Shown here in pieces: positions 9,601 to 14,196 of a stretch of 14,196 bases of DNA (the first letter of the stretch is position 1; each line of letters starts with the position of its first letter). Location: contig BEXV01001570.1 in NCBI GenBank assembly GCA_003118195.1, positions 27,534-41,729 of the forward strand, read 5' to 3'. The translations under genes were made by a program, and so were the position numbers. Under the pieces are notes generated by a model. It saw only the letters and a program-made list of their open reading frames with translations. It was not told the origin of the DNA and searched no databases. Source of the stretch: Hemicentrotus pulcherrimus. Taxonomy: Eukaryota; Echinodermata; Echinoidea; Camarodonta; Strongylocentrotidae.

Positions 9601-11913
9601 AGAGTCATATGTAAATGTGAAATATGGTAGATAATCAGGCATCGATCCCAAGCCTCAGGTCCAGAATGTCCCTAGCTGAATGAATTATTCTAAATTTTCA
9701 GATAAAAGGTTTCATAACATTGAATTGATAATTTGTTTTAACTTTCTCTTGTTTTCTTCAGTTTCAGGACCCAGGAGGAGGCACTGCAGAACTCCATGAG
9801 GCTAAGGCGACCTGAGCCTCAAGTCCAGAGGGTCCCAAGCCGACGCTATCTCAGGAGAGTTGCTGGCAATGATGTTGATGAGAGCCTTTACATCAACCAT
9901 TCCTCCTTGATGATGAACGGAACACTGGGTGTGGAGGAGGCAGATGGGATGATTATGTCATCTGGAAGGGTCGCCAAGACAATAGCTCCTGAAGCGGTTA
10001 GGAGGTGAGTTTTAAATAATGATAATAATAATAATATGGATATTTATATAGAACAGGTATCCACCAGGCTCTGGCGCTTTACACATATTACCCTGGTTAT
10101 AGCCCAGCTGCTGAAGTAGCTAGGACTCAAACATATCAAGTACCCATTTACACCTTGGTGGAGAGTGGCAAATGTAGATTACCGTCTTGCCAAAGGACAT
10201 AAGTGCCGTGGTCGGACTTGAACCTCTTACCTTGTGATATGCAGTCGGGTGACTTATCCACTAGTCCACAACACTTATTGGATCTTGAGACATCATGTAG
10301 ATGTCAGTAATAAGTCAGTTTACGGATTTCAGTCTGAAAACTACTGAGGTTCAGCAAACATGGACATGAAGCCTGCAGTCTTGTCCTGCAAGAAATCTAG
10401 AATGGTACATTGACTTACTTTTTTTTGCATTAAATTCTCTAACCTCAAAACTATGATGTTCCTTCTGTGAGACTTGTCATTGATTGAATTTGCCATAACT
10501 GGTAGCTGATCTCAATCTGAAGCAAATTCTTGGAGATGATATTTAAAAGTGTATTGCATAACCTTCCTTACGTTCAAGAAAGGGCCTTAAAACCAAGACA
10601 AAATTACAAAGATTTGTAACTTGTATTATTAAAATAGAGCTCAATAAGCATATTATATTCTTTCTCTTCACTTCCAGGGCACACAGTCAGCTGAGTGGTA
10701 GAGAGAGTCCAACATCTGGTATAAGTATCAGGTCTGTACCTTGGGATGATGCTGATGGAGCTCTGTCTGATAGGTAAGGACGATGAGGATAACGATGATG
10801 GTTATGATGATGATGATGATGATAATGACGACGACGGTGACAACGATGACGACTACGACGATGATGATGATGATGATATTGTTAATGTCTTGTAGCATAC
10901 AATTCTTTGTTTTTCGTTCTTACGGCGAACAGCGGTAGAACAAAGATGAAGACACTCTAGTTTGTGTGCTTACCTAATAACGAAAGAAAGGAAAAGGTTC
11001 ATTGATATTTTTTTCCATTGCATACAGGGGTTTATTCACACGGAGCGGTGAGTCACCTGTCACAACAAGAAGTGCACACAAACCAAGGAGGAGACATCAC
11101 CATGGCGACAGATCAGGCAGCGAGACAGAGTCTATTAGCTCAAGGAAATACAGGTAAATCATATGCAGAGTTGATTACTCATACAATGCCATTTTGTGCT
11201 TGACTATGACTTTATGAAAAGAAGCCACCAGGGAATAGCCTTGAAATTGAAGAATGTAATAAATCTTTGTATTCTTTGTATTGGCAGTCTATAAACCATA
11301 ATTAAGTGATCTGTTATTTTTACTTTGGCCCATGTACTTTCGTGTTCTTTGGCTTCATTCTTATTCTTTTTCCATGTATATATCAATATTTCATAATAAA
11401 GAAGTACTGAAATTCTCTGTTTCTAGGATCCAAATTAATTTAGATGTGGCTGTTTTTCATCTTTACAGGTACCGAAGGTCATTAACAGGGTCAGAGGCTA
11501 GCGGAGATGAGACGAGCCATCGGAGGAGAAGGAGAAGGAGAAAGTAAGGGAATGAACAAACTAACATGGAGGAAAGATCATAGAGTATGGAGAGTGTAAC
11601 ACAGTAGGGCATGTAATGGCTACCAGTGCTCATCATTCACCTGTCAAAATTGCGCATGTACTCTTTAGACGTTTTAATGATTTTTTCAAAATTTGACTCA
11701 AAAAATGCTAATTATCTAAAAGCTGTCTTCTGCTCTAGACCCTCTTTAATTACAATTTTGTTTGTAATTCAGTTTTTTTCTGCTTCTAATTTAAGATGTT
11801 TTTTCAACAAACAATTGCTTCCACCTTAAAAAACCCTCTGTATTTTGTTTTTTCTTTATGTCTAGGTCACGAGATAGCAGTGGGAGTGATGGTGAGGGAA
11901 GGCATCGAAGAAG
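4148..11913 (+). CDS. EPB41L4A: Partial FERM-domain (band 4.1-like) gene, EPB41L4A-like; nine internal exons
   Basis: This entry spans the partial gene; the exons are listed separately. The joined frame of about 366 codons runs without a stop through nine GT-AG exons. It reads as the end of FERM F2 ([28 protein letters not shown]), then F3 ([26 protein letters not shown], then [16 protein letters not shown]), a FERM-adjacent segment ([15 protein letters not shown]) and a Ser/Arg-rich tail. Proteins of this family link membrane proteins to the cortical cytoskeleton and are found at cell junctions and the inner face of the plasma membrane. Assignment to EPB41L4A rather than EPB41L5/4B or FRMD3/5 rests on the PNQ-EELE-AI motif and on the tail, where [15 protein letters not shown] and Arg-Ser alternation match the human protein as I recall it. 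The 4.1-family assignment is firm and the exact paralogue probable. The start codon and first exons lie upstream of the window, and the last exons downstream. No promoter or poly(A) site of the main transcript is seen. Confidence 0.85.
4269..4521 (+). other. 5' part of intron 1, plain sequence
   Basis: Intron sequence between the exon 1 donor and the LINE remnant, with no repeat or exon signal beyond the donor. Confidence 0.6.
4522..4743 (-). pseudogene. LINE (non-LTR retrotransposon) ORF2 3'-end remnant, antisense
   Basis: Read on the minus strand this gives [26 protein letters not shown], then [33 protein letters not shown]. The LRW-(x)2-HVLRR...GKGRPK-(x)-W pattern is typical of the C-terminal end of reverse-transcriptase polyproteins of LINE-type elements (known: RWFGHVLRR...GRGRPKKTW). 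Only the last 70 or so residues remain; the reverse-transcriptase core and endonuclease are absent, consistent with a 5'-truncated insertion. The frame is still open, which suggests a fairly young insertion or chance. It lies antisense in intron 1 and ends about 30 nt before the exon 2 acceptor. The LINE clade cannot be assigned from this piece. Confidence 0.8.
4775..4951 (+). CDS. EPB41L4A: Exon 2 of window: start of FERM F3 (PH-like) lobe
   Basis: This exon encodes [51 protein letters not shown] and [18 protein letters not shown], followed by a short insert, EYF-G-TP-GVV-Y and NKK, is the classic opening of the F3 PH/PTB-like lobe in the 4.1 family. The acceptor has a long pyrimidine tract (TTTTCTTTTCTTTCTTTCAG) and the donor is TG|GTGAGT. 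The exon is 177 nt, enters and leaves in phase 2, and shares the split Trp codon (TG|G) with exon 3. Its length is a multiple of three, but skipping it would delete half of the F3 lobe. An ATG inside the exon is an internal Met and should not be taken as the start of the protein. Confidence 0.95.
5224..5260. repeat. (TA)n microsatellite in intron 2
   Basis: About 18 uninterrupted TA units are followed after a few bases by the pyrimidine-rich tract leading to exon 3. It is self-complementary and likely length-variable. Confidence 0.97.
5268..5481 (+). promoter_or_regulatory. Long pyrimidine-rich tract upstream of exon 3
   Basis: A TC-rich stretch with few purines runs for about 200 nt into the exon 3 acceptor (CTCCTTCTTACAG). 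It includes many CTTTC, TTCTC and CCTCTTT motifs of the type bound by polypyrimidine-tract-binding proteins. The function is inferred from composition and its position before a small 61-nt exon. It may simply be degraded simple repeat. Confidence 0.5.
5482..5542 (+). CDS. EPB41L4A: Exon 3 of window: small F3 beta-strand exon
   Basis: This 61-nt exon completes the Trp codon and encodes [20 protein letters not shown], ending exactly at a codon boundary (phase 0). It corresponds to the family segment FWP(K/R)I-KV-F---F-L-V-GK, the middle beta strands of F3. The normally conserved Pro after Trp is Ser here (YNW-SKI instead of YFW-PKI), which is unusual for the family. The acceptor (CCTTCTTACAG|G) follows a pyrimidine-rich stretch of about 200 nt. 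The donor is AAG|GTAATG. The exon length is not a multiple of three, so skipping it alone would shift the frame. Skipping exons 3 and 4 together (213 nt) would keep it. Confidence 0.93.
5543..6549 (+). other. 5' part of intron 3, plain AT-rich sequence
   Basis: No exon, RNA gene or clear transposon is visible here. The stretch includes a short (TTTG)n-like run and a TTC repeat at 5747-5800. Open frames here are short and of odd composition. Confidence 0.55.
6560..6962. repeat. Purine-rich (GA/GGA/GAAA) tract with (GA)n core
   Basis: About 400 nt of strongly purine-biased + strand includes a pure GA run at about 6591-6621 and GA-rich stretches near 6888-6918. The minus strand yields a spurious Ser/Leu/Phe-rich open frame (6715-6972), a composition artefact and not a gene. 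Long purine tracts can adopt triplex (H-DNA) structures, which is established for mirror-symmetric GA runs, and may stall polymerases. Confidence 0.85.
7249..7437 (+). CDS. Candidate alternative terminal exon in intron 3 (unproven)
   Basis: TGTATTATTTTGTAG|AAC gives an acceptor after a C run. Reading in phase 0, which matches the exon 3 donor, the frame runs [34 protein letters not shown] and [16 protein letters not shown], then stops with TAA. I recognise no family. The composition is mixed and protein-like, unlike neighbouring shadow frames. A canonical AATAAA lies downstream at 7792-7797. If used, it would end the protein inside the F3 lobe and leave a truncated FERM domain. It could equally be chance or an old transposon piece. 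Only transcript data can decide. Confidence 0.25.
   Translation, partial: NIVDVEFYGPFYYEIMLGFLQDHKIDEKLTFGENLELKGLKGEQKIKHVFLLKLPGQTMYFN
7440..7640. repeat. Pyrimidine-rich tract with (CT)n core
   Basis: About 200 nt of TC-rich + strand includes a CT run at 7525-7543. It is the strand complement in composition of the purine tract 500 nt upstream. The open frames across it, rich in Ser, Leu and Phe, are composition artefacts. Confidence 0.85.
7640..8449 (+). other. Middle of intron 3, no gene seen
   Basis: Apart from the AATAAA listed separately, no family, repeat or RNA gene is recognised. The 81-codon open frame at 8195-8440 shows no domain and no splice sites in phase with the flanking exons. 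Confidence 0.5.
7792..7797 (+). promoter_or_regulatory. AATAAA, possible poly(A) signal
   Basis: A canonical hexamer in intron 3, about 355 nt beyond the stop of the candidate terminal exon. Such hexamers are common by chance in AT-rich DNA. Confidence 0.25.
8450..8607 (-). mobile_element. tRNA-derived SINE (tRNA-Met-like head), minus strand
   Basis: On the minus strand the right end reads GGTGCAATGGCTCAGTAGTA, then GAGCAGTGGTCTCATAACC. This is a tRNA D-arm (box A, TGGCTCAGTAG) followed by an anticodon stem-loop with CAT, as in methionine tRNA. The B box is degenerate (GGTTTTGAAGC), so it is a decayed copy. A non-tRNA body follows, with CCTTTGGTAGGTATTACTCC and AAGTCCCTCGGAGAGGAC. It is not a functional tRNA gene, since the T-arm and acceptor stem do not pair. 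It sits about 320 nt upstream of exon 4. A minus-strand open frame across it is a shadow. Confidence 0.75.
8608..8923 (+). other. 3' end of intron 3
   Basis: Intron sequence between the SINE and exon 4, with short C-rich segments. The only supported signal is the exon 4 acceptor. Confidence 0.5.
8924..9075 (+). CDS. EPB41L4A: Exon 4 of window: end of FERM F3 lobe and start of FERM-adjacent region
   Basis: This exon starts in phase 0, matching the end of exon 3. It reads [36 protein letters not shown] and [14 protein letters not shown], then a split codon AG|. The motif CKH-(x)5-6-(V/I)E(H/Q)H-FFR marks the C-terminal alpha helix that closes F3 in 4.1 proteins, and the basic Ser-rich stretch after FFR is the start of the FERM-adjacent region. 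The usual Trp of CKHLWKC is Phe here (CKHIFQC), and the loop between the two flanking strands is about four or five residues shorter than in the human protein as I recall it. The acceptor is TGTGTCTTTCAG|GAG and the donor CAG|GTATTT. Another frame is open across the same bases (beginning [11 protein letters not shown]) and is a shadow of this exon. Confidence 0.93.
9104..9279. mobile_element. MITE-like element with terminal inverted repeats
   Basis: The left end TACAGTCAACCTGCTTTAG is matched, inverted, by the right end CTTTAGACAGGTTTGACTGTA (one gap and one mismatch over about 20 bp). The element is 172 bp between flanking TA dinucleotides, as expected for TA target duplication by mariner/pogo-type transposases. 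Ends starting CAGTC fit Tigger/pogo-like elements (family knowledge). Inside are degenerate repeats of GACCACCTGT-TACAA. It has no coding capacity. The insertion is in intron 4, 28 nt downstream of the exon 4 donor. Confidence 0.75.
9280..9761 (+). other. Rest of intron 4
   Basis: Plain AT-rich intron sequence. An open frame on the minus strand (9305-9529) has no recognisable feature. The region ends in the exon 5 acceptor tract. Confidence 0.5.
9762..10004 (+). CDS. EPB41L4A: Exon 5 of window: FERM-adjacent region and linker
   Basis: Continuing from AG|, this exon gives [34 protein letters not shown], then a linker containing [27 protein letters not shown] and [15 protein letters not shown]. 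Exon 4 plus exon 5 reads [15 protein letters not shown], matching the conserved RYSGRT-type motif of the FERM-adjacent region, which is why I use the acceptor ending at 9761 (TTCTTCAG). A second AG at 9766-9767 would remove Ser-Phe without changing the frame. The exon is 243 nt, phase 2 to phase 2, with donor AG|GTGAGT. ATG codons within it are internal. Many Arg-Ser and Arg-X-X-Ser contexts suggest phosphorylation, which is inference. Confidence 0.9.
10015..10276 (-). mobile_element. tRNA-derived SINE (tRNA-Arg-like head) with ATT tail, minus strand
   Basis: Minus-strand reading starts GTTGTGGACTAGTGGATAAG, then CACCCGACTGCATATCACAAGG, then a perfect B box GGTTCAAGTCC and GACCACGGC. The spacing matches an arginine-type tRNA (AATGGATAAGGCG...GGTTCGAGTCC). 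The body follows (TTTGGCAAGACGGTAATC, CCACTCTCCACCAAGG, GGGTAATATGTGTAAAGCGC) and the element ends in an (ATT)n-like tail (10015-10036 on +). This body/tail combination resembles SINEs widespread in sea urchins and other marine invertebrates (recalled, unchecked). It inserts about 10 nt downstream of the exon 5 donor, so it is transcribed antisense within intron 5. Confidence 0.85.
10277..10677 (+). other. Remainder of intron 5
   Basis: Nothing recognised apart from the exon 6 acceptor (TTTCTCTTCACTTCCAG). Confidence 0.55.
10678..10773 (+). CDS. EPB41L4A: Exon 6 of window: disordered Ser-rich tail segment
   Basis: The exon encodes (R)[17 protein letters not shown] and [14 protein letters not shown], ending AG|. 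It has no folded-domain signature. The SVPWDDADG stretch resembles the APWEENG stretch at the corresponding place in human EPB41L4A as I recall it, which is the best tail evidence for this paralogue. ESPTSG contains a Ser-Pro site. The exon is 96 nt, phase 2 to phase 2, with acceptor TCACTTCCAG|GG and donor TAG|GTAAGG. It is cassette-like and could be skipped without a frameshift. Intron read-through hits a stop (TAA) straight after the donor codon. Confidence 0.88.
10779..10877. repeat. (GAT/GAC)n imperfect trinucleotide repeat beside exon 6 donor
   Basis: GAT and GAC units start within 6 nt of the exon 6 donor and continue for about 100 nt, mixed with AAC, GGT and TAT. In one frame it would encode an Asp-rich run, but the gene's own frame hits TAA immediately at the donor, so the repeat is intronic. 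Confidence 0.9.
11028..11153 (+). CDS. EPB41L4A: Exon 7 of window: basic/Ser-rich tail segment, first Arg-cluster unit
   Basis: Continuing from AG|, this exon gives (R)[35 protein letters not shown] and ISSRKY, then AG|. The PRRRHHH cluster could serve as a nuclear-localisation or phosphoinositide-binding patch. SGSETES is an acidic Ser run of casein-kinase-2 type. Both are inferences from composition. The exon is 126 nt, phase 2 to phase 2, with acceptor CATTGCATACAG|GGG and donor CAG|GTAAAT. Another frame through the same bases, starting MHTGVYSHG, is open only by chance. Confidence 0.88.
11154..11468 (+). other. Intron 7
   Basis: A plain AT-rich intron with no repeat or exon; short open frames in both strands are chance. 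Confidence 0.6.
11469..11543 (+). CDS. EPB41L4A: Exon 8 of window: Arg-cluster tail unit
   Basis: This 75-nt exon reads (R)[16 protein letters not shown] followed by HRRRRRRR and a split Lys codon AA|G. The seven-Arg run comes from AGG/AGA codons, a purine-rich GGAGAAGGAGAAGGAGAAA stretch at the 3' end that also looks like an exonic splicing enhancer. The acceptor is TCATCTTTACAG|G and the donor AAA|GTAAGG. If the intron were retained, the frame would read Arg-Lys-stop, giving a protein ending in the Arg run. It is phase 2 at both ends. The acidic-Ser (GSEASGDE) then Arg-cluster order matches the exons on either side. Confidence 0.88.
11544..11865 (+). other. Intron 8
   Basis: Plain intron sequence, AT-rich, with a T-rich region preceding the exon 9 acceptor. 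Nothing else is recognised. Confidence 0.6.
11866..11913 (+). CDS. EPB41L4A: Exon 9 of window: Arg-cluster tail unit
   Basis: This 48-nt exon encodes (K)[15 protein letters not shown] and leaves with AG|. SSGSDGEG and then RHRRR repeat the acidic-Ser/Arg-cluster pattern of exons 7 and 8. The acceptor is TTTTTTCTTTATGTCTAG|G and the donor AAG|GTGAGT. It is phase 2 to phase 2, a multiple of three and small enough to count as a near-microexon. The human protein, as I recall it, continues with several more RRR/SGxES units and then a helical C-terminal segment. I find none of these in 11914-14196, so the remaining exons should lie downstream. Confidence 0.85.
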
Positions 11914-12980
11914 GTGAGTTTCAATCCCTTTTAGTATCTATACAGATGATATGACTCTGTGTGAAACTTGAGTTTGATTTGTTTGACTTCATGCTTGATT
12001 TCCAAATTTAGCCTTAGAAAATGTTGTATTCATACCTGTTATATGTCTGCAAAAAGCTCTTATGCAGAGTTATGAAAAGAGTTCCCTACAGTCTAACATT
12101 CTTAAGATCCAAACAACAATGAAAATTAATAGAACAACTTAGGTGGAAAGAAAATGGGGGAGATGTATGAGAGCGCATGTGGAAGTGACACTTCATCTAC
12201 CAAGGGATAAATTACAGAGCTGCCAAAAATGGCAAGTTTCAGCTCCCCAAACAGGCATATTCACATTGTCATAGGTATATCTTATATACAGTTAGTGTGA
12301 AATGCTAGGTGCACAACCCCTTTATGATTATGGAAAAGAGCATATTGCGATGGAGTGAGGCAAACGTGCATTGGCACAGTGCCAAACACTTAAAGCTTGT
12401 TTGTATGATCCGCCTGGAGAGGTCTTAACCCTGTGCCCTGTTCTTTAATTTCCGTATGAAAAATTAATGAAGATGAATGATCGGGCTGCCTCTGTTTTCA
12501 TGATACTTCCCAATGTTCATCAGTCAGACGTCTTGATTTTTAACCCATAATGATATGATACCCTGTGGGAGATATTGAGAGGAATGAGCAATTGGGAGTA
12601 AGAAGTAAATGTAGATTTTGTATACTTGATGTTGAACTGCTATCAGTTTAGAAATGGAATAGCTATCTATGATATGATTCAAGCAATAGGTTATGCTTGT
12701 GACAGTTTGGACTTTGGATGAAAATGTGATTTGGAAGGGGGTTGGTTAGCAAATTCCTTGCTTTTTGTCTTTTCTATTTCTTTCATTTTCTATCCCACCT
12801 GTTCACTGAAGACAGTTAAAATTGACAATGATTGAGGGTAAATGCTAGATCAGATTTACTGTTTTATTTTATGATGATCGACTTCAAATCCCCTTACTAA
12901 CCTAACTCTCTTTGACATTTGACCTTGCAATTGCATCTGATCAATATGAATGTGATTCTCAACTAAGATATATATAAGTA
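11914..12980 (+). other. Start of intron 9, no gene seen
   Basis: No further Arg/Ser-rich exon in phase 2 is visible. A small palindrome TTGGCAC-A-GTGCCAA occurs near 12371. The rest is unannotated intron. Confidence 0.5.
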
Positions 12981-13325
12981 TGGTTTGAGTCACCAGTCAT
13001 TTTCATGGCATGGGTTCATATCCCACTGATACCAACATGACAATGAAGACGTTTCTACCTAAATTGTTACATTAACATAGGACTCCTATTTTGGGGATGG
13101 TAACTGAACACAGCCCCAGTGCAATGGTTTGAGTCAATGGTCACTTTGATTGCATGTGTCCTTATCCTACCGCTGCCACCTTGACGATAAAGACATTTCG
13201 ATGTCAATTGTTACCATAAACTAGGACCATTATTTGGGATGGTAACTGAACACAATCACAGTGCACAGATTTGAGTCACTGGTCACTTTGATGGCATGGG
13301 TTCATATCCCACCTCTGCCATCATA
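12981..13325. repeat. Tandem array, about 143-bp period, 2.4 copies, with tRNA-like motif
   Basis: TGGTTTGAGTCA begins at 12981 and 13125, and AGATTTGAGTCA at 13267 (periods 144 and 142). Shared blocks are GTCA-TTTGATGGCATG, GGGTTCATATCCCAC, AAGACATTTC, ATTGTTAC and GGATGGTAACTGAACACA. GGGTTCATATCCCAC...CTCTGCCA resembles a tRNA T-arm and 3' acceptor end (B box GGTTCRANNCC), so the unit may come from a SINE head on the + strand. Copies have diverged, so the array is not recent. The third copy stops after the tRNA-like part. Confidence 0.8.
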
Positions 13326-14147
13326 ACTCTTCTTCCTGGGGAATGGGGAAGGGGGTACTTGGCCCACTCGTTTTTTCTGTTAGGGCATTATGACCCCAAC
13401 ATGCACTGAGAGGGACCTGCCAGAAGGCTCTTACTTTTCTTAGATAGTGGGAAACAGTATTGTGATGTATCAAAATGATGATGACCCCTTCCATTTTTAG
13501 CAAGTTTTTACCTCCTTTCAGAAAAATGTCCCATCTGCATTGATTCATATTTGAAAAGAAAACCTGATATCAAAGCAGATTTGATAAATGGTGCATTGCT
13601 TCTATTCTACATGTATGCTCTGAAATCAGATCATACAGGGGAGATGAAACAAGATAAAGACATGGCGAGAGGGGAAGAGATACAGAGACAGACATGAAAA
13701 GAGAGAAGGATTTAGAATGAATACCTTCCTCCGTTTCGCATACCATATACCCATTAAATCATCTAAAGTCACTACCTCTGCTATTTAGCCCAAATTAAAA
13801 ACAGGTGTCCATGTACGTGCAAGATATGTCGACACCACCTGAACTTTGTGATGTGTTTGCACTTGGAATCATATGGAATTCATTTTCATGTAATGGCATC
13901 TTTACGCTATACACATGAAAGAAAAATAGACGACATGTTATATTCTATGTGGGGAGATGAGGATCGAGTGATAGATCACAAGGAGGGTGAATTTATTAAA
14001 CAATTATTAGGAATTTCAAAAAGCTTTTTGATTTGCCCAGACCATGGAAATTTAAAAAAAAAATTAAAAACAGTCAATTTTAGAAGTCATTTCATCTGGG
14101 TCTTTGATAATGTCATTCAGATTGCTCAAAAAATTATTGCTTAAAAA

Positions 14148-14156
<9 letters not shown>
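13326..14156 (+). other. End of window, intron 9 (unassigned)
   Basis: A 98-codon + strand frame at 13848-14144 (MMCLHLESYG..., containing WGDEDRVIDHKEGEF) is free of low-complexity sequence, but I recognise no family and see no in-phase splice support, so I do not call it a gene. A purine-rich stretch lies at 13636-13715. Confidence 0.4.

Positions 14157-14196
<40 letters not shown>
14157..14196. repeat. (AT)n microsatellite at window edge
   Basis: An uninterrupted AT run reaches the last base. Its full length is unknown because the window is cut inside it. Confidence 0.97.

Noticed and set aside
10205..10276. Functional tRNA-Arg gene on the minus strand
   Set aside because: The acceptor ends do not pair properly, and a SINE body and ATT tail follow it.
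10779..10877. Asp-rich coding tract following exon 6
   Set aside because: It lies beyond a strong donor, and the gene's frame stops at once; it is an intronic trinucleotide repeat.
13848..14144. 98-codon open frame as a possible gene or exon
   Set aside because: No family recognised, no start context or in-phase splice sites that fit the gene; not enough to call.
1..14196. CRISPR array, phage, operon or other prokaryotic system
   Set aside because: The sequence is clearly intron-containing nuclear animal DNA; no direct-repeat/spacer array or bacterial gene is seen.

Overview
The window looks like part of an animal nuclear genome. It is AT-rich and sparsely coding, with small exons in long introns, many microsatellites, tRNA-derived SINEs, a MITE-like element and a LINE remnant. 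The repeat types (a SINE with an ATT-type tail and a 'GCGCTTTACAC' motif, and a MITE with CAGTCAAACCTG-type ends) suggest a marine invertebrate, most likely an echinoderm or another deuterostome. A mollusc or brachiopod cannot be excluded.

The only gene I can support is on the + strand: an internal stretch of a FERM-domain protein of the band 4.1 superfamily. It best matches EPB41L4A (NBL4). Nine consecutive coding exons can be read: 4148-4268, 4775-4951, 5482-5542, 8924-9075, 9762-10004, 10678-10773, 11028-11153, 11469-11543 and 11866-11913. Every junction is GT-AG and the reading phase holds across all of them, about 366 codons. Exons 1-4 encode the end of the FERM F2 lobe and the F3 lobe, with the start of the FERM-adjacent region. 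Exons 5-9 encode the rest of the FERM-adjacent region and a disordered tail in which Ser/acidic patches alternate with Arg clusters. The start codon, the F1 lobe and most of F2 must lie left of the window, and the C-terminus to the right. The exon carrying the end of the F3 lobe (8924-9075) has no usable start codon in its frame and is hidden beneath ORFs in the other frames. I identified it from the CKH...EQH..FFR motif and from matching phases.

Region by region: 1-4147 is intron or upstream sequence with no recognisable exon, holding a GA repeat, a 79-bp tandem duplication and a perfect 11-bp-arm palindrome. Intron 1 carries an antisense LINE 3' fragment that almost reaches the exon 2 acceptor. 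Intron 2 has an (AT)n repeat and a long pyrimidine tract. Intron 3 (3.4 kb) holds a 400-nt purine-rich tract, a possible alternative terminal exon at 7249-7437, a 200-nt pyrimidine-rich tract and a tRNA-Met-like SINE. Intron 4 has a 172-bp inverted-repeat MITE. Intron 5 begins with a tRNA-Arg-like SINE, and intron 6 with a GAT/GAC repeat. Introns 7 and 8 are plain. The final stretch, 11914-14196, holds a 143-bp tandem array containing tRNA-like sequence and ends inside an (AT)n repeat.

The most interesting features are the gene's architecture and its splicing. All five tail exons are multiples of three in the same phase and join at Arg/Lys codons, so each could be skipped without a frameshift. 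Each of the last three encodes one acidic-Ser plus Arg-cluster unit. A cryptic terminal exon in phase with exon 3 would truncate the FERM domain in its F3 lobe.
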